Source of the DNA: Polyangiaceae bacterium
Lineage (GTDB): Bacteria; Myxococcota_A; Polyangia; Polyangiales; Polyangiaceae
Direction: 5' to 3'
DNA length: 64,000 nucleotides
Assembly (NCBI GenBank): GCA_025937835.1
Contig: JAICQO010000001.1
Location: 62,001 to 126,000, forward strand
In this document: positions 32,292-40,712 of the stretch, piece by piece
Numbering within the stretch: position 1 is the first letter of the stretch
Layout: every line of letters starts with the position of its first letter
Position numbers and translations under genes: made by a program
The notes under the pieces: generated by a model
Databases searched by the model: none
What the model was told of the DNA's origin: nothing
Seen by the model: the letters and a program-made list of their open reading frames with translations, nothing else

Positions 32292-34025
32292 CTACCGCTC
32301 CATCACCAGCCCGACGATCTTCATGTTGTAGTTCTGCGCGGTGTTGTACGTGCCCTGCATCCAGAGCACGGCCGTGTGCGTCGAATCCCACTTCGGCACG
32401 ACGGGCCGAATGTTGTCCTGCGACGAGTTCTGCGTGATCGGCGTCCAGGTGAAGGTCTTGCCGTTGTCGCAGGTGGTGCCACGCCAGATCTCGCGCTTGG
32501 CAGACATCTTCGTGTCGTCGCGCGGATCGTAGGACGTGGAGATGTAGATCACGGTCGGGTCGTCCGGGTCGGCCGCCGACAGCCCCGTGTAGTCCTGCTC
32601 GTCGTTGTAGAGCTTCTTCCCGGACTTGGCGAGGTAGGTGGTGGTCCAGGCCTTGCCGTCCCAGCGCGAGTAAATGTGGCGCTTGTCGGGATCGTCCGTG
32701 CCGGTCCCGGTGACGCGCCCCTGCCCCAGGATCACGATCGAACCGTCGGCGTAGCGCACGATGTCGTGGTTCCACATGTGCTCGAGCTTCACGCCGCCGA
32801 CGGTGCTGCCGGTCTTGAAGACCTCGGTGTACTTGTTGATGTTCTGCGCGTTCTTGTCGCCGAAGTTGTCGTCGATGACGGTGCCGTCCGAAGCGTGAAC
32901 TTTGCCGCCCTGGATGTAGCCGTGCCAGAGGCTGTTATCGACGTCGCGCGGGTGTGCGTCGGTACCGACCCAATCGATGCGATCGGTGCCGTTGCCCCAG
33001 TACTTGTAGTAGCCGGCGACGTAGCCCTGCTGCGGGCTCGAGGTGAGCCGGCCGTGGAAGCCCCAGCTCTTGCCGTTGTCGGTCGAAGTCAGGAACGCCG
33101 GGCTCGTATCGACGGAGCGCACACCGCTATAGAGCCGGTTGTTCTCGGACGCCATCAGCCAGGGGTTGGCGTAGGTGACCATGTTCGTCGAAGCGCCTGC
33201 CCAGGGGCAGCCGTCGCCCGACCAGCTGTAGGTCGACGTCTTCGACCAGGTGCCGCTCGCGTCGAGCGTCGCGAAGTAGCTGTTGCAGTTCTCGCGGTGC
33301 GTCGCCCACATCGCGGCCACGTCACCCGAGCCGGTCAGCGTGAAGGCGACGGTGTTGTGATCGTCGGTGCTCAGCTTGTTCAGCACCGTGTTCTTGCCGG
33401 TCTTCGTGGTCAGATCCCAGACCACCGCTTCGACGTTACCGGCGCGCCCGCCGGTGCCCGACATCGAGCCGACGATCATGCGGTTGTTCGCGACGTCGAC
33501 GATCACGCGCTCGTCTTGGTACCAACACCAACCGCCGTTGTCGTTGAACGTGATGAGCTGCGCGGTGGGCGGCCCCTCCGGCACCTTGCAAACGACGGGA
33601 GCAGCGCCGCCGCTACCGCCGCTACCGCCGCTGCCGCCGCCGCTAGCGCCCGCGCTCGCTCCGCCGGCACCGCCGCCCGCCACGGCGACGTTGCCGCCCG
33701 CTGCGCCGCCCGCAGGCGGAGTGCCGCCAGTCGGCGCGTGCGGATCACCGGCAACACCGCCCGCTGGGCTGCCGGCAATGCCGGGCGTTCCGCCGTTCGG
33801 CGTCGGTGCGACTCCACCGGTAGTCTGTGATGCGGCGCCGCCCGTCGGGTTGCTCACGGAGCCACCGTTGTTCGAGCTCGCGCCGCCCGTCGACGTTCCA
33901 CCCGTGATCGGCTGAGCGCTACCGCCCGTACCACCGGTGTTCGGCGACGACTCTTCCGAGCTACATGCAGGCGCGAGCGGTGCAAGCGCCGAGAGGATGA
34001 AGACGGACGCGAGTGCCTTGTTCAT
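32292..34025 (-). CDS. BNR_4-type lipoprotein, possible polysaccharide lyase
   Basis: 577 residues from the ATG at 34025. The lipobox (SALAPLAPAC) is followed by about 110 residues of Gly/Thr-rich linker. The catalytic-like part is a beta-propeller with BNR features: FNDNGGWCWYQDERVIVDV near its start, SWGFHGRL, HMWNHDIVRYADGSIVILG and YISTSYDPRDD. This pattern fits the BNR_4 family, which includes ulvan lyases of family PL24 (family knowledge). Substrate and activity are not proven by sequence. It is single-gene, with an AT-rich 150-bp upstream region. Confidence 0.8.
   Translation of the reverse strand: MNKALASVFILSALAPLAPACSSEESSPNTGGTGGSAQPITGGTSTGGASSNNGGSVSNPTGGAASQTTGGVAPTPNGGTPGIAGSPAGGVAGDPHAPTGGTPPAGGAAGGNVAVAGGGAGGASAGASGGGSGGSGGSGGAAPVVCKVPEGPPTAQLITFNDNGGWCWYQDERVIVDVANNRMIVGSMSGTGGRAGNVEAVVWDLTTKTGKNTVLNKLSTDDHNTVAFTLTGSGDVAAMWATHRENCNSYFATLDASGTWSKTSTYSWSGDGCPWAGASTNMVTYANPWLMASENNRLYSGVRSVDTSPAFLTSTDNGKSWGFHGRLTSSPQQGYVAGYYKYWGNGTDRIDWVGTDAHPRDVDNSLWHGYIQGGKVHASDGTVIDDNFGDKNAQNINKYTEVFKTGSTVGGVKLEHMWNHDIVRYADGSIVILGQGRVTGTGTDDPDKRHIYSRWDGKAWTTTYLAKSGKKLYNDEQDYTGLSAADPDDPTVIYISTSYDPRDDTKMSAKREIWRGTTCDNGKTFTWTPITQNSSQDNIRPVVPKWDSTHTAVLWMQGTYNTAQNYNMKIVGLVMER
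33602..33650. repeat. Short-period repeat in BNR_4 lipoprotein linker
   Basis: CCGCCGCTA/CCGCCGCTG units (9 bp) coding on the minus strand for the GGSGGSGG linker. Confidence 0.65.
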
Positions 34026-34090
34026 CCGCGCTTCAGTAGCAGGGTGCGCCGTGCTCAGCCACGTCTTCTGCGCGGTCATCGAGCGCGGTC

Positions 34091-34103
34091 GTTCTCAGGA
34101 ATT
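34091..34103. promoter_or_regulatory. TTTCT-AGAA-like dyad upstream of BNR_4 gene
   Basis: GTTCTCAGGAATT, 66 bp before the BNR_4 lipoprotein start on the minus strand. It is the weakest of the four related sites. Confidence 0.25.
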
Positions 34104-34177
34104 GACCGAGACTTCTCGCAATTGAACATCGAGGTTCGAAACGAGAAATTTATCGATCCTTACTCGCGATTCTGGCG

Positions 34178-34987
34178 TCAGTCGTAGCGCCAGAGCCGCA
34201 TGCCGCCCGTCAGCCCGTCGACGTTAGTAAACAGTCGTACCTCCGGAGGCAGCTCGATCTTGAGGTGCTCCGCGTTTCCGCCGCCGAGGTGCAGGAGCTC
34301 GTAATTGAAGATGGGTTTGAGCTGGTCGAGCATTTCGCCGACCCGCTCACTCCACTCCTTTTTGCCGAGGCGTTTGAACTCGGCATCGCAGATCCGCTCT
34401 TCGTAGGTCTTGCCCTTCTTGAACGGGTGATGACCGAGCTCGAGGTTCGGAACCAGGTGCCCGTTCACGAACAGCGCCGCGCCGAGGCCCGTGCCGAGCG
34501 TGAGCACCATCTCGACGCCCTTGCCGATGATCACTCCGTAGCCCTGGAGGTCGGCGTCGTTGATCACGCGCACCGGCTTTTTCGAGATCCGCTGGAGCTC
34601 CTGCTGCAAGTCGAAGCCGCGCCACGCTTCGTTCGCGAGGTTCGGCGCAGTCTGCACCGTGCCCTGCACCACCACCCCCGGGAACCCGACCGAGACCCGG
34701 TCGAAGCTCGGCTGCTCGAGCATCATCTTTCCGATCACCTCGAGCACGGCGCGCGGCACGGCGGGCTGCGGCGTGAGCCAGCGCACGCGCTCCCCGAGCG
34801 CCCGACCTGTCGGGTCGAGTCGCAGCATCTTGATGCCGGTCCCGCCGATATCAACGCTGAGGGTGACGCGCTCCGGTACGACCGTGACCGCGCTCCGCGC
34901 CCGCAATCTTGCGCAAATCAGGCGGTGCATCGCGTCGAGCCGACGCCCGTGAGCCGAAGACCGAAAGGGGATCCGGGTCGAGGTCAT
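34178..34987 (-). CDS. ROK-family sugar kinase, polyphosphate-glucokinase-like
   Basis: 269 residues from the ATG at 34987; a later start near the LSVDIGGTGIKML motif is possible. DIGGTGIK is the phosphate-1 loop, INDADLQGYG holds the catalytic Asp, and LTLGTGLGAALFVNGHLVPNLELGHHPFKKGK is the phosphate-2 region, with the Lys-rich insertion seen in polyphosphate glucokinases. The DUF-like tail (FNYELLHLGGGNAEHLKIELP) is also shared with that group. It probably phosphorylates glucose with polyphosphate, ATP or both. It diverges from the 35101 gene over 113 bp. Confidence 0.85.
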   Translation of the reverse strand: MTSTRIPFRSSAHGRRLDAMHRLICARLRARSAVTVVPERVTLSVDIGGTGIKMLRLDPTGRALGERVRWLTPQPAVPRAVLEVIGKMMLEQPSFDRVSVGFPGVVVQGTVQTAPNLANEAWRGFDLQQELQRISKKPVRVINDADLQGYGVIIGKGVEMVLTLGTGLGAALFVNGHLVPNLELGHHPFKKGKTYEERICDAEFKRLGKKEWSERVGEMLDQLKPIFNYELLHLGGGNAEHLKIELPPEVRLFTNVDGLTGGMRLWRYD

Positions 34988-35100
34988 CGGCCCCGTATAG
35001 CAACGGCCCCAACGCTCGTTCCAGCCGGCTCGCGGTCCGGTCCGCAGCCGGAAACGCGCTCCGGTTGCGCGCATCGACCCGAGGAGGGACCATCTATTCG

Positions 35101-36741
35101 GTGACGCGAGCCGTTTGGCTGGCTGTTGGGACGGGAGCCCTGGTTGCTCTGGGCGCAGGGCTTGGTCTGCGCTTTTTGCCCCAGCGGTCCGAGCCCACTC
35201 CGTCGCTCCGCGCGATGACCCCGAGCGAGGTCTCACCCGAAACGCCCGAGCCAGAGCCTGCTGCCGTCCACGATGCGTGCGAGCTCGAGCGCAAGCGGCT
35301 GGCGTTGCTCGCGCCGCTCTCGGGCGCACCGAAGCTCGAGGCAAACCGCGCCGAAGTCTTGGCGCGCGCCAAGGCCGAGCCCGTGATCTTCATTTCGGTT
35401 CCGAGCTCGACGCCGACCAAACCGCTCGCGAAGTCCCTGCGCCGCCGGCTGTTCACCGACGAGAGCCCGTGGGGCGCCTTCGAGGCTTCGTTCAAGAAGC
35501 TGTCGCGCAAACCCGAAGAGCTGCGCGAGGTGCTGCTCACCGACGGCTATCTGTACGCCGAGGATCCGACGGTCGCGGCCATGCTCGCGACGCACGTCAC
35601 GCTCGCTCACCTGTACCGCGAGCCCGAGGTGCAAGTGCAGCGCGGCGTGACGGTGCTGCGCGCAGGGCGGAAAGGCGACGATTACGTGTGGCTCGATGGG
35701 CCTGACCAGGGCGAGCCGGCGCGGCTGTGGTTGTTCGATCGGCTCGCGCCCGCCGGCGCGGCTTTTCCCGAGCCGCAGCACCTCGTGGTCTCCGAGCTCG
35801 CGGCCGAGCTCGGCACGACCGAGATCCGCATCGAGCGCCTGACGGCCGAGGGCATCACGGCCGAGCTCCGCTACGGCGACGAAGCCGTGCCCGCCGTGCT
35901 CGAGAACCAAAATGGCCGCTTGCGGCTGCGCTGCGAGCAGAGCGCCGGCGAGCTCGGTCGGCGCGTGGCCGAGGCGCGCAGCAAGGCCAAGCGCGAGGCG
36001 CGCATGGTGACCGCGCTGCGCCGTATCGTGGAACAGCAGATCGCGGAGGGGCTACCGTTCGACGAGCCGAAGACGGAAGAGGGGCAGCAAGACGGCAAGC
36101 TGCGCGCGGAGTGGCGCCACGCCTACCTACGCGGCGACGTCGAATACACGTTCAACGAAGACAAGTACTGGGTCTTCGATCGCAAGGGTCGTCCCCACGT
36201 GCCGCAGGTCTGCGTAGACTTCGTGCTCGACACCTGGGAGCGCATGGCCGACAGCTGGTATCTGCCGCGGAGCCAGGGCCGGGCGCGCCGCGTCGGGCGC
36301 TTCGACTTCGACTCGCTGGAGATGGAAAACCGGCGCAGCGTCGAGAAGCTGCTCGAGTTCACGAAGCAGCACCCGGATTGGTTCGAGCTGAAAGAGGTCC
36401 CGCGCCGCGCGCAGGTGCCGCTGCGCGGCCGGCGTCGCTTCTTCCAGCGGCTGTACCAGGAACGGCACGAGTACCGACCGGGCGACGTGGTGGTGATCCT
36501 GGGTCCGCGCGACGACGATTTGCTTCACTATCACTCGTTCTTCGTGGTAGCCGCCGACCCGGTGAGCGGCATGCCCACGTGGCTCGCGGCCAACGCCGGT
36601 CGCCCGCGCGTGCGCACCTGGGAAGCCGAGATGCAAAACGCGCCCAAGCGCGCGATCATCGCGCGCGTCCGGCCCCGCCTCGAATGGCTCGAACGACTGG
36701 TCGGGCCGGTGACCGCGAGCAACGACGCACTTCCCCCTTGA
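35101..36741 (+). CDS. Membrane-anchored protein with papain-like C-terminal domain
   Basis: 546 residues from the GTG at 35101. An N-terminal membrane helix (AVWLAVGTGALVALGAGLGLRFL) anchors a large periplasmic part. The C-terminal 170 residues include VCVDFVLDTWERMADSWY, then GDVVVILGPRDDDLLHYHSFFVV. A Cys followed much later by a His in a beta strand fits the NlpC/P60 or DUF1287 papain-like folds, which cut peptidoglycan peptides. This assignment is tentative. The middle region is helical and charged. It is followed by hom 36 bp later, but hom has its own promoter-like signals. Confidence 0.6.
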   Translation: MTRAVWLAVGTGALVALGAGLGLRFLPQRSEPTPSLRAMTPSEVSPETPEPEPAAVHDACELERKRLALLAPLSGAPKLEANRAEVLARAKAEPVIFISVPSSTPTKPLAKSLRRRLFTDESPWGAFEASFKKLSRKPEELREVLLTDGYLYAEDPTVAAMLATHVTLAHLYREPEVQVQRGVTVLRAGRKGDDYVWLDGPDQGEPARLWLFDRLAPAGAAFPEPQHLVVSELAAELGTTEIRIERLTAEGITAELRYGDEAVPAVLENQNGRLRLRCEQSAGELGRRVAEARSKAKREARMVTALRRIVEQQIAEGLPFDEPKTEEGQQDGKLRAEWRHAYLRGDVEYTFNEDKYWVFDRKGRPHVPQVCVDFVLDTWERMADSWYLPRSQGRARRVGRFDFDSLEMENRRSVEKLLEFTKQHPDWFELKEVPRRAQVPLRGRRRFFQRLYQERHEYRPGDVVVILGPRDDDLLHYHSFFVVAADPVSGMPTWLAANAGRPRVRTWEAEMQNAPKRAIIARVRPRLEWLERLVGPVTASNDALPP

Positions 36742-36768
36742 CGCTCGGGGAAGGCTCACGGCGATACT
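36738..36768 (+). promoter_or_regulatory. Candidate hom promoter, near-leaderless
   Basis: TTGACG (36738-36743) and GATACT (36763-36768), spacer 19 bp, which is long. The -10 element ends 9 bp before the hom ATG at 36778. The intervening CCCCCCACG shows no Shine-Dalgarno sequence. Confidence 0.35.
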
Positions 36769-36777
36769 CCCCCCACG

Positions 36778-38094
36778 ATGAGCCAAGAACGTCAACGATC
36801 GCCGGTCCGCATCGGCCTGCTCGGCTGTGGTGTGGTGGGCGGCGGCGTGCTCCGCCTCTTGAACGAGAACCGGAGCTACCTCGAGTTGCGCGTCGGCGCC
36901 CCGCTCGAAGTGAGGCACGTGCTGGTCCGCGATCCGAAGAAGCCGCGCGTCGCCGAGTGCCGCGCGGAGTGGGTGACCACGGACCCCGAGGTGATCTTCA
37001 AGGACGAGCAGGTGGACCTCGTGGTCGAGGTGATGGGCGGCGAAACGCCGGCCCACAGCTACCTGCAGCGCGCGATCGCCGCGGGTAAGGGCGTGGTCTC
37101 CGCCAACAAGCTGCTGATCGCCAAGCACGGCCCGGAGCTCGTGCAGTCGGCCATTTCGCGCCGCGTGGATCTCGCCTTCGAGGCCTCGGTCGGCGGGGGC
37201 ATCCCGATCATCCGCACCTTGCGCGAAGCGCTGGCGAGCGACTCGGTCTCCAACGTGCACGCGATCCTGAACGGCACGTGCAACTACATCCTGACGCGCA
37301 TGCGCGACGCGGGCCTTGGCTTCGACCAGGCCCTGGCCGAGGCCCAGAAGCTCGGCTACGCCGAGGCCGACCCCACGCTCGACGTGGACGGCCACGACGC
37401 GGCGCAGAAGCTGGTCGTGATCAGCATGCTGGCCTTCGACGCGCGCATCGATCCCGCGGCGGTGCACGTCGAAGGCATCCGCACCATCGACTCCATCGAT
37501 TTCCGCTTCGCCGAGCGCTTCGGCTTCACCGTGAAGCACCTCGGGATCGGCCACGAACGCGGGGAAAAGCTGGAGCTCCGCGTGCACCCGGCGCTGATCA
37601 GCAAGCACAGCGTGCTCGCCAACGTGGACGGCGTGCTGAACGCGGTTTTCCTGAACGGCCGTGCGCTCGGCCCCTGTCTCTTGGTCGGGCGCGGCGCGGG
37701 CGACATGCCCACGGCGGTCAGCGTGGTCGCGGATCTGGTCGATGTCGCGCGCTCGCGGCTCGAGGGTGAGCCCGGCCTGCGCACGCGCAGCATCCAGCTC
37801 TCCGATCGCGCGCTCGTGCCGCGCGACGACTGGGAGCCCCGCTACTACCTGCGCTTCGACGTGGGCGATCACCCGGGTGTGGTCGGCACGATCGCCTCGG
37901 CGCTCGGCGGCGAGGGCGTCAGCATCGAGCACATGGTGCAAGACGGGCGGGCCAGCACCGCGGGCGACGTGGTCCCGGTCTGCATCGTCACCCACGAGAG
38001 CCGCGAGGGCTCGGTGCGCCGCGCGCTGGAGACGATCTCGCGCGCGCCGTTCATGAAGAGCCCGCCGCGGCTGATCCGGATCGAGGACGTGTGA
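36778..38094 (+). CDS. hom: Homoserine dehydrogenase
   Basis: Reduces aspartate semialdehyde to homoserine for threonine and methionine synthesis. 438 residues, full length with three parts: NAD(P)-binding (VRIGLLGCGVVGGGVLRLL), catalytic domain (EASVGGGIPIIRTLRE, NGTCNYILTRM, AEADPTLDVDGHDAAQKLVVI with the catalytic Lys/Asp region) and a C-terminal ACT domain (YYLRFDVGDHPGVVGTIASALGGEGVSIEHM) for threonine feedback. Its TGA overlaps the murI GTG by 4 bp. Confidence 0.97.
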   Translation: MSQERQRSPVRIGLLGCGVVGGGVLRLLNENRSYLELRVGAPLEVRHVLVRDPKKPRVAECRAEWVTTDPEVIFKDEQVDLVVEVMGGETPAHSYLQRAIAAGKGVVSANKLLIAKHGPELVQSAISRRVDLAFEASVGGGIPIIRTLREALASDSVSNVHAILNGTCNYILTRMRDAGLGFDQALAEAQKLGYAEADPTLDVDGHDAAQKLVVISMLAFDARIDPAAVHVEGIRTIDSIDFRFAERFGFTVKHLGIGHERGEKLELRVHPALISKHSVLANVDGVLNAVFLNGRALGPCLLVGRGAGDMPTAVSVVADLVDVARSRLEGEPGLRTRSIQLSDRALVPRDDWEPRYYLRFDVGDHPGVVGTIASALGGEGVSIEHMVQDGRASTAGDVVPVCIVTHESREGSVRRALETISRAPFMKSPPRLIRIEDV

Positions 38095-38942
38095 CCCTCG
38101 AGCGCGACGCTCGCGCTCCGCTCGGCGTCTTCGATTCCGGCCTCGGCGGGTTGACGGTGGTCCGGGCGCTGCTCGACCGCCTGCCCGACGAACGCATCGT
38201 GTACCTCGGTGACACGGCGCGTGTGCCGTACGGCACGCGTTCGCCCGAGACGATCCTGCGGTATGCACGGGCCTGCGCGCGCGCGCTGCTCCGCCGCGAC
38301 GTGAAGGCGCTGGTGGTGGCCTGCAACACGGTCAGCGCCAACTCCCTCGAGTTCTTGCGCGCCGAGCTCGACCTGCCCGTGCTGGGCGTGATCGAACCGG
38401 GCGCGCGCTCCGCGGTGCGGGCCGCCGAGAGCGCTCCGGCGGGCACGGGACGGATCGGCGTGATCGGCACCGCCAGCACCGTGGCCTCTGGTGCCTATCC
38501 GCGCGCCGTGAGCCAGATTTCCACGCGCTTCGAGGTGCTGGCCAACCCGGCGCCGCTGCTGGTTCCGCTCGTCGAAGAGGGCTGGTTGGAAGGCCCGGTG
38601 CCTTCCCTCGCCGTCGAGCGCTATCTCGAGCCGTTGATACTGGAAAGGGTGAGCGTGGTGCTGCTCGGCTGCACGCATTACCCGCTGCTGAAGCCCGTGA
38701 TCAGCGAAGTGGCAGAGCGCCTCGCTGGCCACGCGATCCCGGTCGTCGACAGCGCCGAGGCCACGGCTGACGCGGTGCGCGACTGGATCGCGGAGGAACG
38801 GATTCGGCCCACGGACACCAGCCCGAAGGAGCGCCTCTCGATCCTCGTGACCGATCGGCCTACCAGTTTTGCAGCCGTTGCCAGTCGATTTCTCGGCGCG
38901 GAGGCCGGACGCATCGAGCAGATCGATCTGGAGCCCGGCTGA
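38091..38942 (+). CDS. murI: Glutamate racemase
   Basis: Provides D-glutamate for peptidoglycan. 283 residues, GTG start preceded by GAGGAC. Motifs: GVFDSGLGGLTVVRAL, YLGDTARVPYG, VVACNTVSAN with the first catalytic Cys, and LLGCTHYPLLKPV with the second catalytic Cys. Both acid-base cysteines are intact. It is translationally coupled to hom, an unusual pairing of amino-acid and cell-wall genes. Confidence 0.97.
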   Translation: MTLERDARAPLGVFDSGLGGLTVVRALLDRLPDERIVYLGDTARVPYGTRSPETILRYARACARALLRRDVKALVVACNTVSANSLEFLRAELDLPVLGVIEPGARSAVRAAESAPAGTGRIGVIGTASTVASGAYPRAVSQISTRFEVLANPAPLLVPLVEEGWLEGPVPSLAVERYLEPLILERVSVVLLGCTHYPLLKPVISEVAERLAGHAIPVVDSAEATADAVRDWIAEERIRPTDTSPKERLSILVTDRPTSFAAVASRFLGAEAGRIEQIDLEPG

Positions 38943-39015
38943 GCGCCGAAAGCTCGCGCCCTGGGGCCGGAGCGGCCCGACGTTCGAGATTGCGTTGACC
39001 GGGGAGATCGGCAAT

Positions 39016-39924
39016 ATGGCCGCCGTGATCCCCATCGATTTGAAGGGCCGTCGGGCCTTCGTCGCCGGTGTCGCGGACGACGTCGGCTTTGGATTCGCAA
39101 TCGCCAAGGCGCTCGCCGAAGCGGGAGCCAGCGTCTGTATCGGCTGCTGGCCGCCGGCGCTCGGGATCTTCGAGACCTTGCTGCGGCGCGGGAAGATCGA
39201 CGAATCGCTCAAGCTGAGCAGCGGTCAGGCCTTCGCGTTCGAGAAGATCTACGCAATCGACGCGGCGTACGACACGCTCGAGCAGGTCCCGGCGTCGGTG
39301 AAAGACAGCAAGCGCTACGCGAACCGCGGCGACTTCACGATCGACGGCGTGGGCAAGCAGCTGGTCGCCGACTTCGGCGAAAAGCCGCTCGACATCGTCG
39401 TCCACTCGCTCGCCAACGGCCCCGAGGTGAAGCTGCCACTGGTCGAGACCAGCCGTGAAGGCTACCTCGCCGCGCTCGGTATCAGCGCCTACTCGCTGGT
39501 GTCGATGGTCCAGCGCTGGAGCCCGCTGATGCGCGAAGGCGGTAACTTCCTGTCGCTCACGTACATCGCGAGCGAGCGCGTGATCCCCGGCTACGGCGGC
39601 GGCATGAGCTCGGCCAAGGCCGCGCTCGAGAGCGACACCCGGATGCTGGCCTACGAGGCGGGACGCCGCTTCGGCGTCCGCATCAACACCATCTCCGCCG
39701 GCCCCTTCGCGTCGCGCGCAGCGAGCGTCACCGGCATCATCGACGACGTCATCGACTACTACCAGAAGAACTCGCCGATCCCGGAGAAGCTCACGACGCT
39801 CGAGGTCGCGAACACCGCGGCATTTCTGGCGAGCCCGCTGGCGAGCGGGATCACGGGCTCGACCGTTTACGTGGACAAGGGCTTCCACGCCATGGGCCGC
39901 GCCATCCCCGAGCGCGAGCGGTAA
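39016..39924 (+). CDS. fabI: Enoyl-[acyl-carrier-protein] reductase, plant-type FabI
   Basis: Reduces enoyl-ACP in the last step of the fatty-acid elongation cycle. 302 residues from the ATG at 39016; the frame is open upstream but that part is not conserved. FVAGVADDVGFGFAIAKALAEAGA is the NADH site. VHSLANGPEV, LTYIASERVIPGYGGGMSSAKAALES (catalytic Tyr and Lys) and INTISAGPFASRAAS follow. The extra loop at about 40-90 (PPALGIFETLLRRGKIDES) matches the longer plant/apicomplexan-type enzyme rather than the 260-residue E. coli type. Confidence 0.93.
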   Translation: MAAVIPIDLKGRRAFVAGVADDVGFGFAIAKALAEAGASVCIGCWPPALGIFETLLRRGKIDESLKLSSGQAFAFEKIYAIDAAYDTLEQVPASVKDSKRYANRGDFTIDGVGKQLVADFGEKPLDIVVHSLANGPEVKLPLVETSREGYLAALGISAYSLVSMVQRWSPLMREGGNFLSLTYIASERVIPGYGGGMSSAKAALESDTRMLAYEAGRRFGVRINTISAGPFASRAASVTGIIDDVIDYYQKNSPIPEKLTTLEVANTAAFLASPLASGITGSTVYVDKGFHAMGRAIPERER

Positions 39925-40032
39925 ATCCCGAACGGCTCCAGCCCTCGGTCGTGCGCGGCCTCGAGTAGCCATGTGGGTGCACCGCACACCGCGCTAGCCA
40001 GCGTGCGAAATCACGCTGATTGGCGCTCGTGG

Positions 40033-40060
40033 TTGACGAGATCGCAGACAGCACTAAAGT
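40033..40060 (+). promoter_or_regulatory. Candidate sigma-70-type promoter for rnk leader
   Basis: TTGACG (40033-40038) and TAAAGT (40055-40060), spacer 16 bp, in a locally AT-richer stretch. Transcription would begin near 40067, about 190 bases before the rnk ATG. Confidence 0.55.
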
Positions 40061-40080
40061 GATCCTCACTATGGTTTTCT

Positions 40081-40172
40081 AGTCGTTGCGGCTCGCGGTT
40101 TGCCCCTCCGGGGAACCGTGATTGTTCCGCAACGACTCAGACAAGCGTCCCACGCGCACGATTTGCCGTGGG
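40081..40172 (+). ncRNA. Structured 5' leader upstream of rnk
   Basis: An 11-bp perfect inverted repeat, AGTCGTTGCGG (40081-40091) with CCGCAACGACT (40128-40138), encloses a second stem, CGGTT-tg-CCCC/GGGG-AACCG. Further down, CCCACG (40149-40154) pairs with CGTGGG (40167-40172). The whole lies between the candidate promoter and the rnk start. There is no T tract, so a simple terminator is unlikely. It does not match a riboswitch class I know; it could be an RNA thermometer, protein-binding leader or small RNA. Confidence 0.5.
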
Positions 40173-40255
40173 ATCCGCATTCAGCCCCGATGCCCGACCT
40201 CCGGGCTTCGAGCTCGCGCCTGCCGCCCGGCAGCTTCACCAACTGGGATCGAACC

Positions 40256-40690
40256 ATGTACCTGGAAACGCACGCTCACGCCTCTTCGACGAACTGGACC
40301 CTCTCCACCCTGGACTTCGACCGCCTGCTCTCGGTCGTTTCGGCAGCGGAAGCTCCCGTGGCCAAGGGCGCGCTCGACGAGCTCGATCAGAAGCTCGCCA
40401 ACGCGACCCTGGTCGCGCCGAACAAGATCGACGCCAACGTCGTGACCATGAACTCGAAGGTTCTGCTCCACTGCGCGAGCTGGGAAGAGCCGCGCGAGTA
40501 CCGGCTCGTGTACACGCGCCACGACGCCTGCAACCCCGGCGAGGTCTCCGTGGTTTCTCCGCTCGGAGCAGGGCTCTTGGGTCGGCGCGTCGGCGCGCGC
40601 TTCGCGCTCGGCAACCACGCGAGCAGCCGCTCGTTCGAGGTCGTGGCGGTGCCCTACCAGCCCGAGAGCGCCGGAGACTGGGATCTCTGA
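40256..40690 (+). CDS. rnk: Rnk-like GreA/GreB-family protein
   Basis: 144 residues from the ATG at 40256; an earlier in-frame ATG at 40190 would add 22 residues of poor quality. Residues 15-60 form a short helical N-terminus (DFDRLLSVVSA to LANATLV). The C-terminal GreA/GreB FKBP-like domain reads ANVVTMNSKVLL, YRLVYTRHDACNPGEVSVVSPLGAGLLGRRVG. This is the build of Rnk, which binds RNA polymerase in the secondary channel but lacks the long cleavage coiled coil. It stands alone and has the long structured leader. Confidence 0.88.
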   Translation: MYLETHAHASSTNWTLSTLDFDRLLSVVSAAEAPVAKGALDELDQKLANATLVAPNKIDANVVTMNSKVLLHCASWEEPREYRLVYTRHDACNPGEVSVVSPLGAGLLGRRVGARFALGNHASSRSFEVVAVPYQPESAGDWDL

Positions 40691-40712
40691 CGCTCGCTAG
40701 CCGCACCCCCGT

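Larger units (their letters stand above)
39925..40255. other. 331-bp gap: fabI 3' flank and structured rnk leader
   Basis: No gene is convincing. The first 100 bp are featureless. The rest carries a promoter (40033-40060) and a leader with at least two nested hairpins, described separately. Confidence 0.6.

Noticed and set aside
33600-33900. CRISPR-like periodicity in repeated GC-rich units
   Set aside because: The units are in-frame Gly/Thr linker codons without spacers.
36127-38268. 713-codon minus-strand open frame across the hom region
   Set aside because: Antisense shadow; hom and its neighbour on the plus strand carry family motifs.
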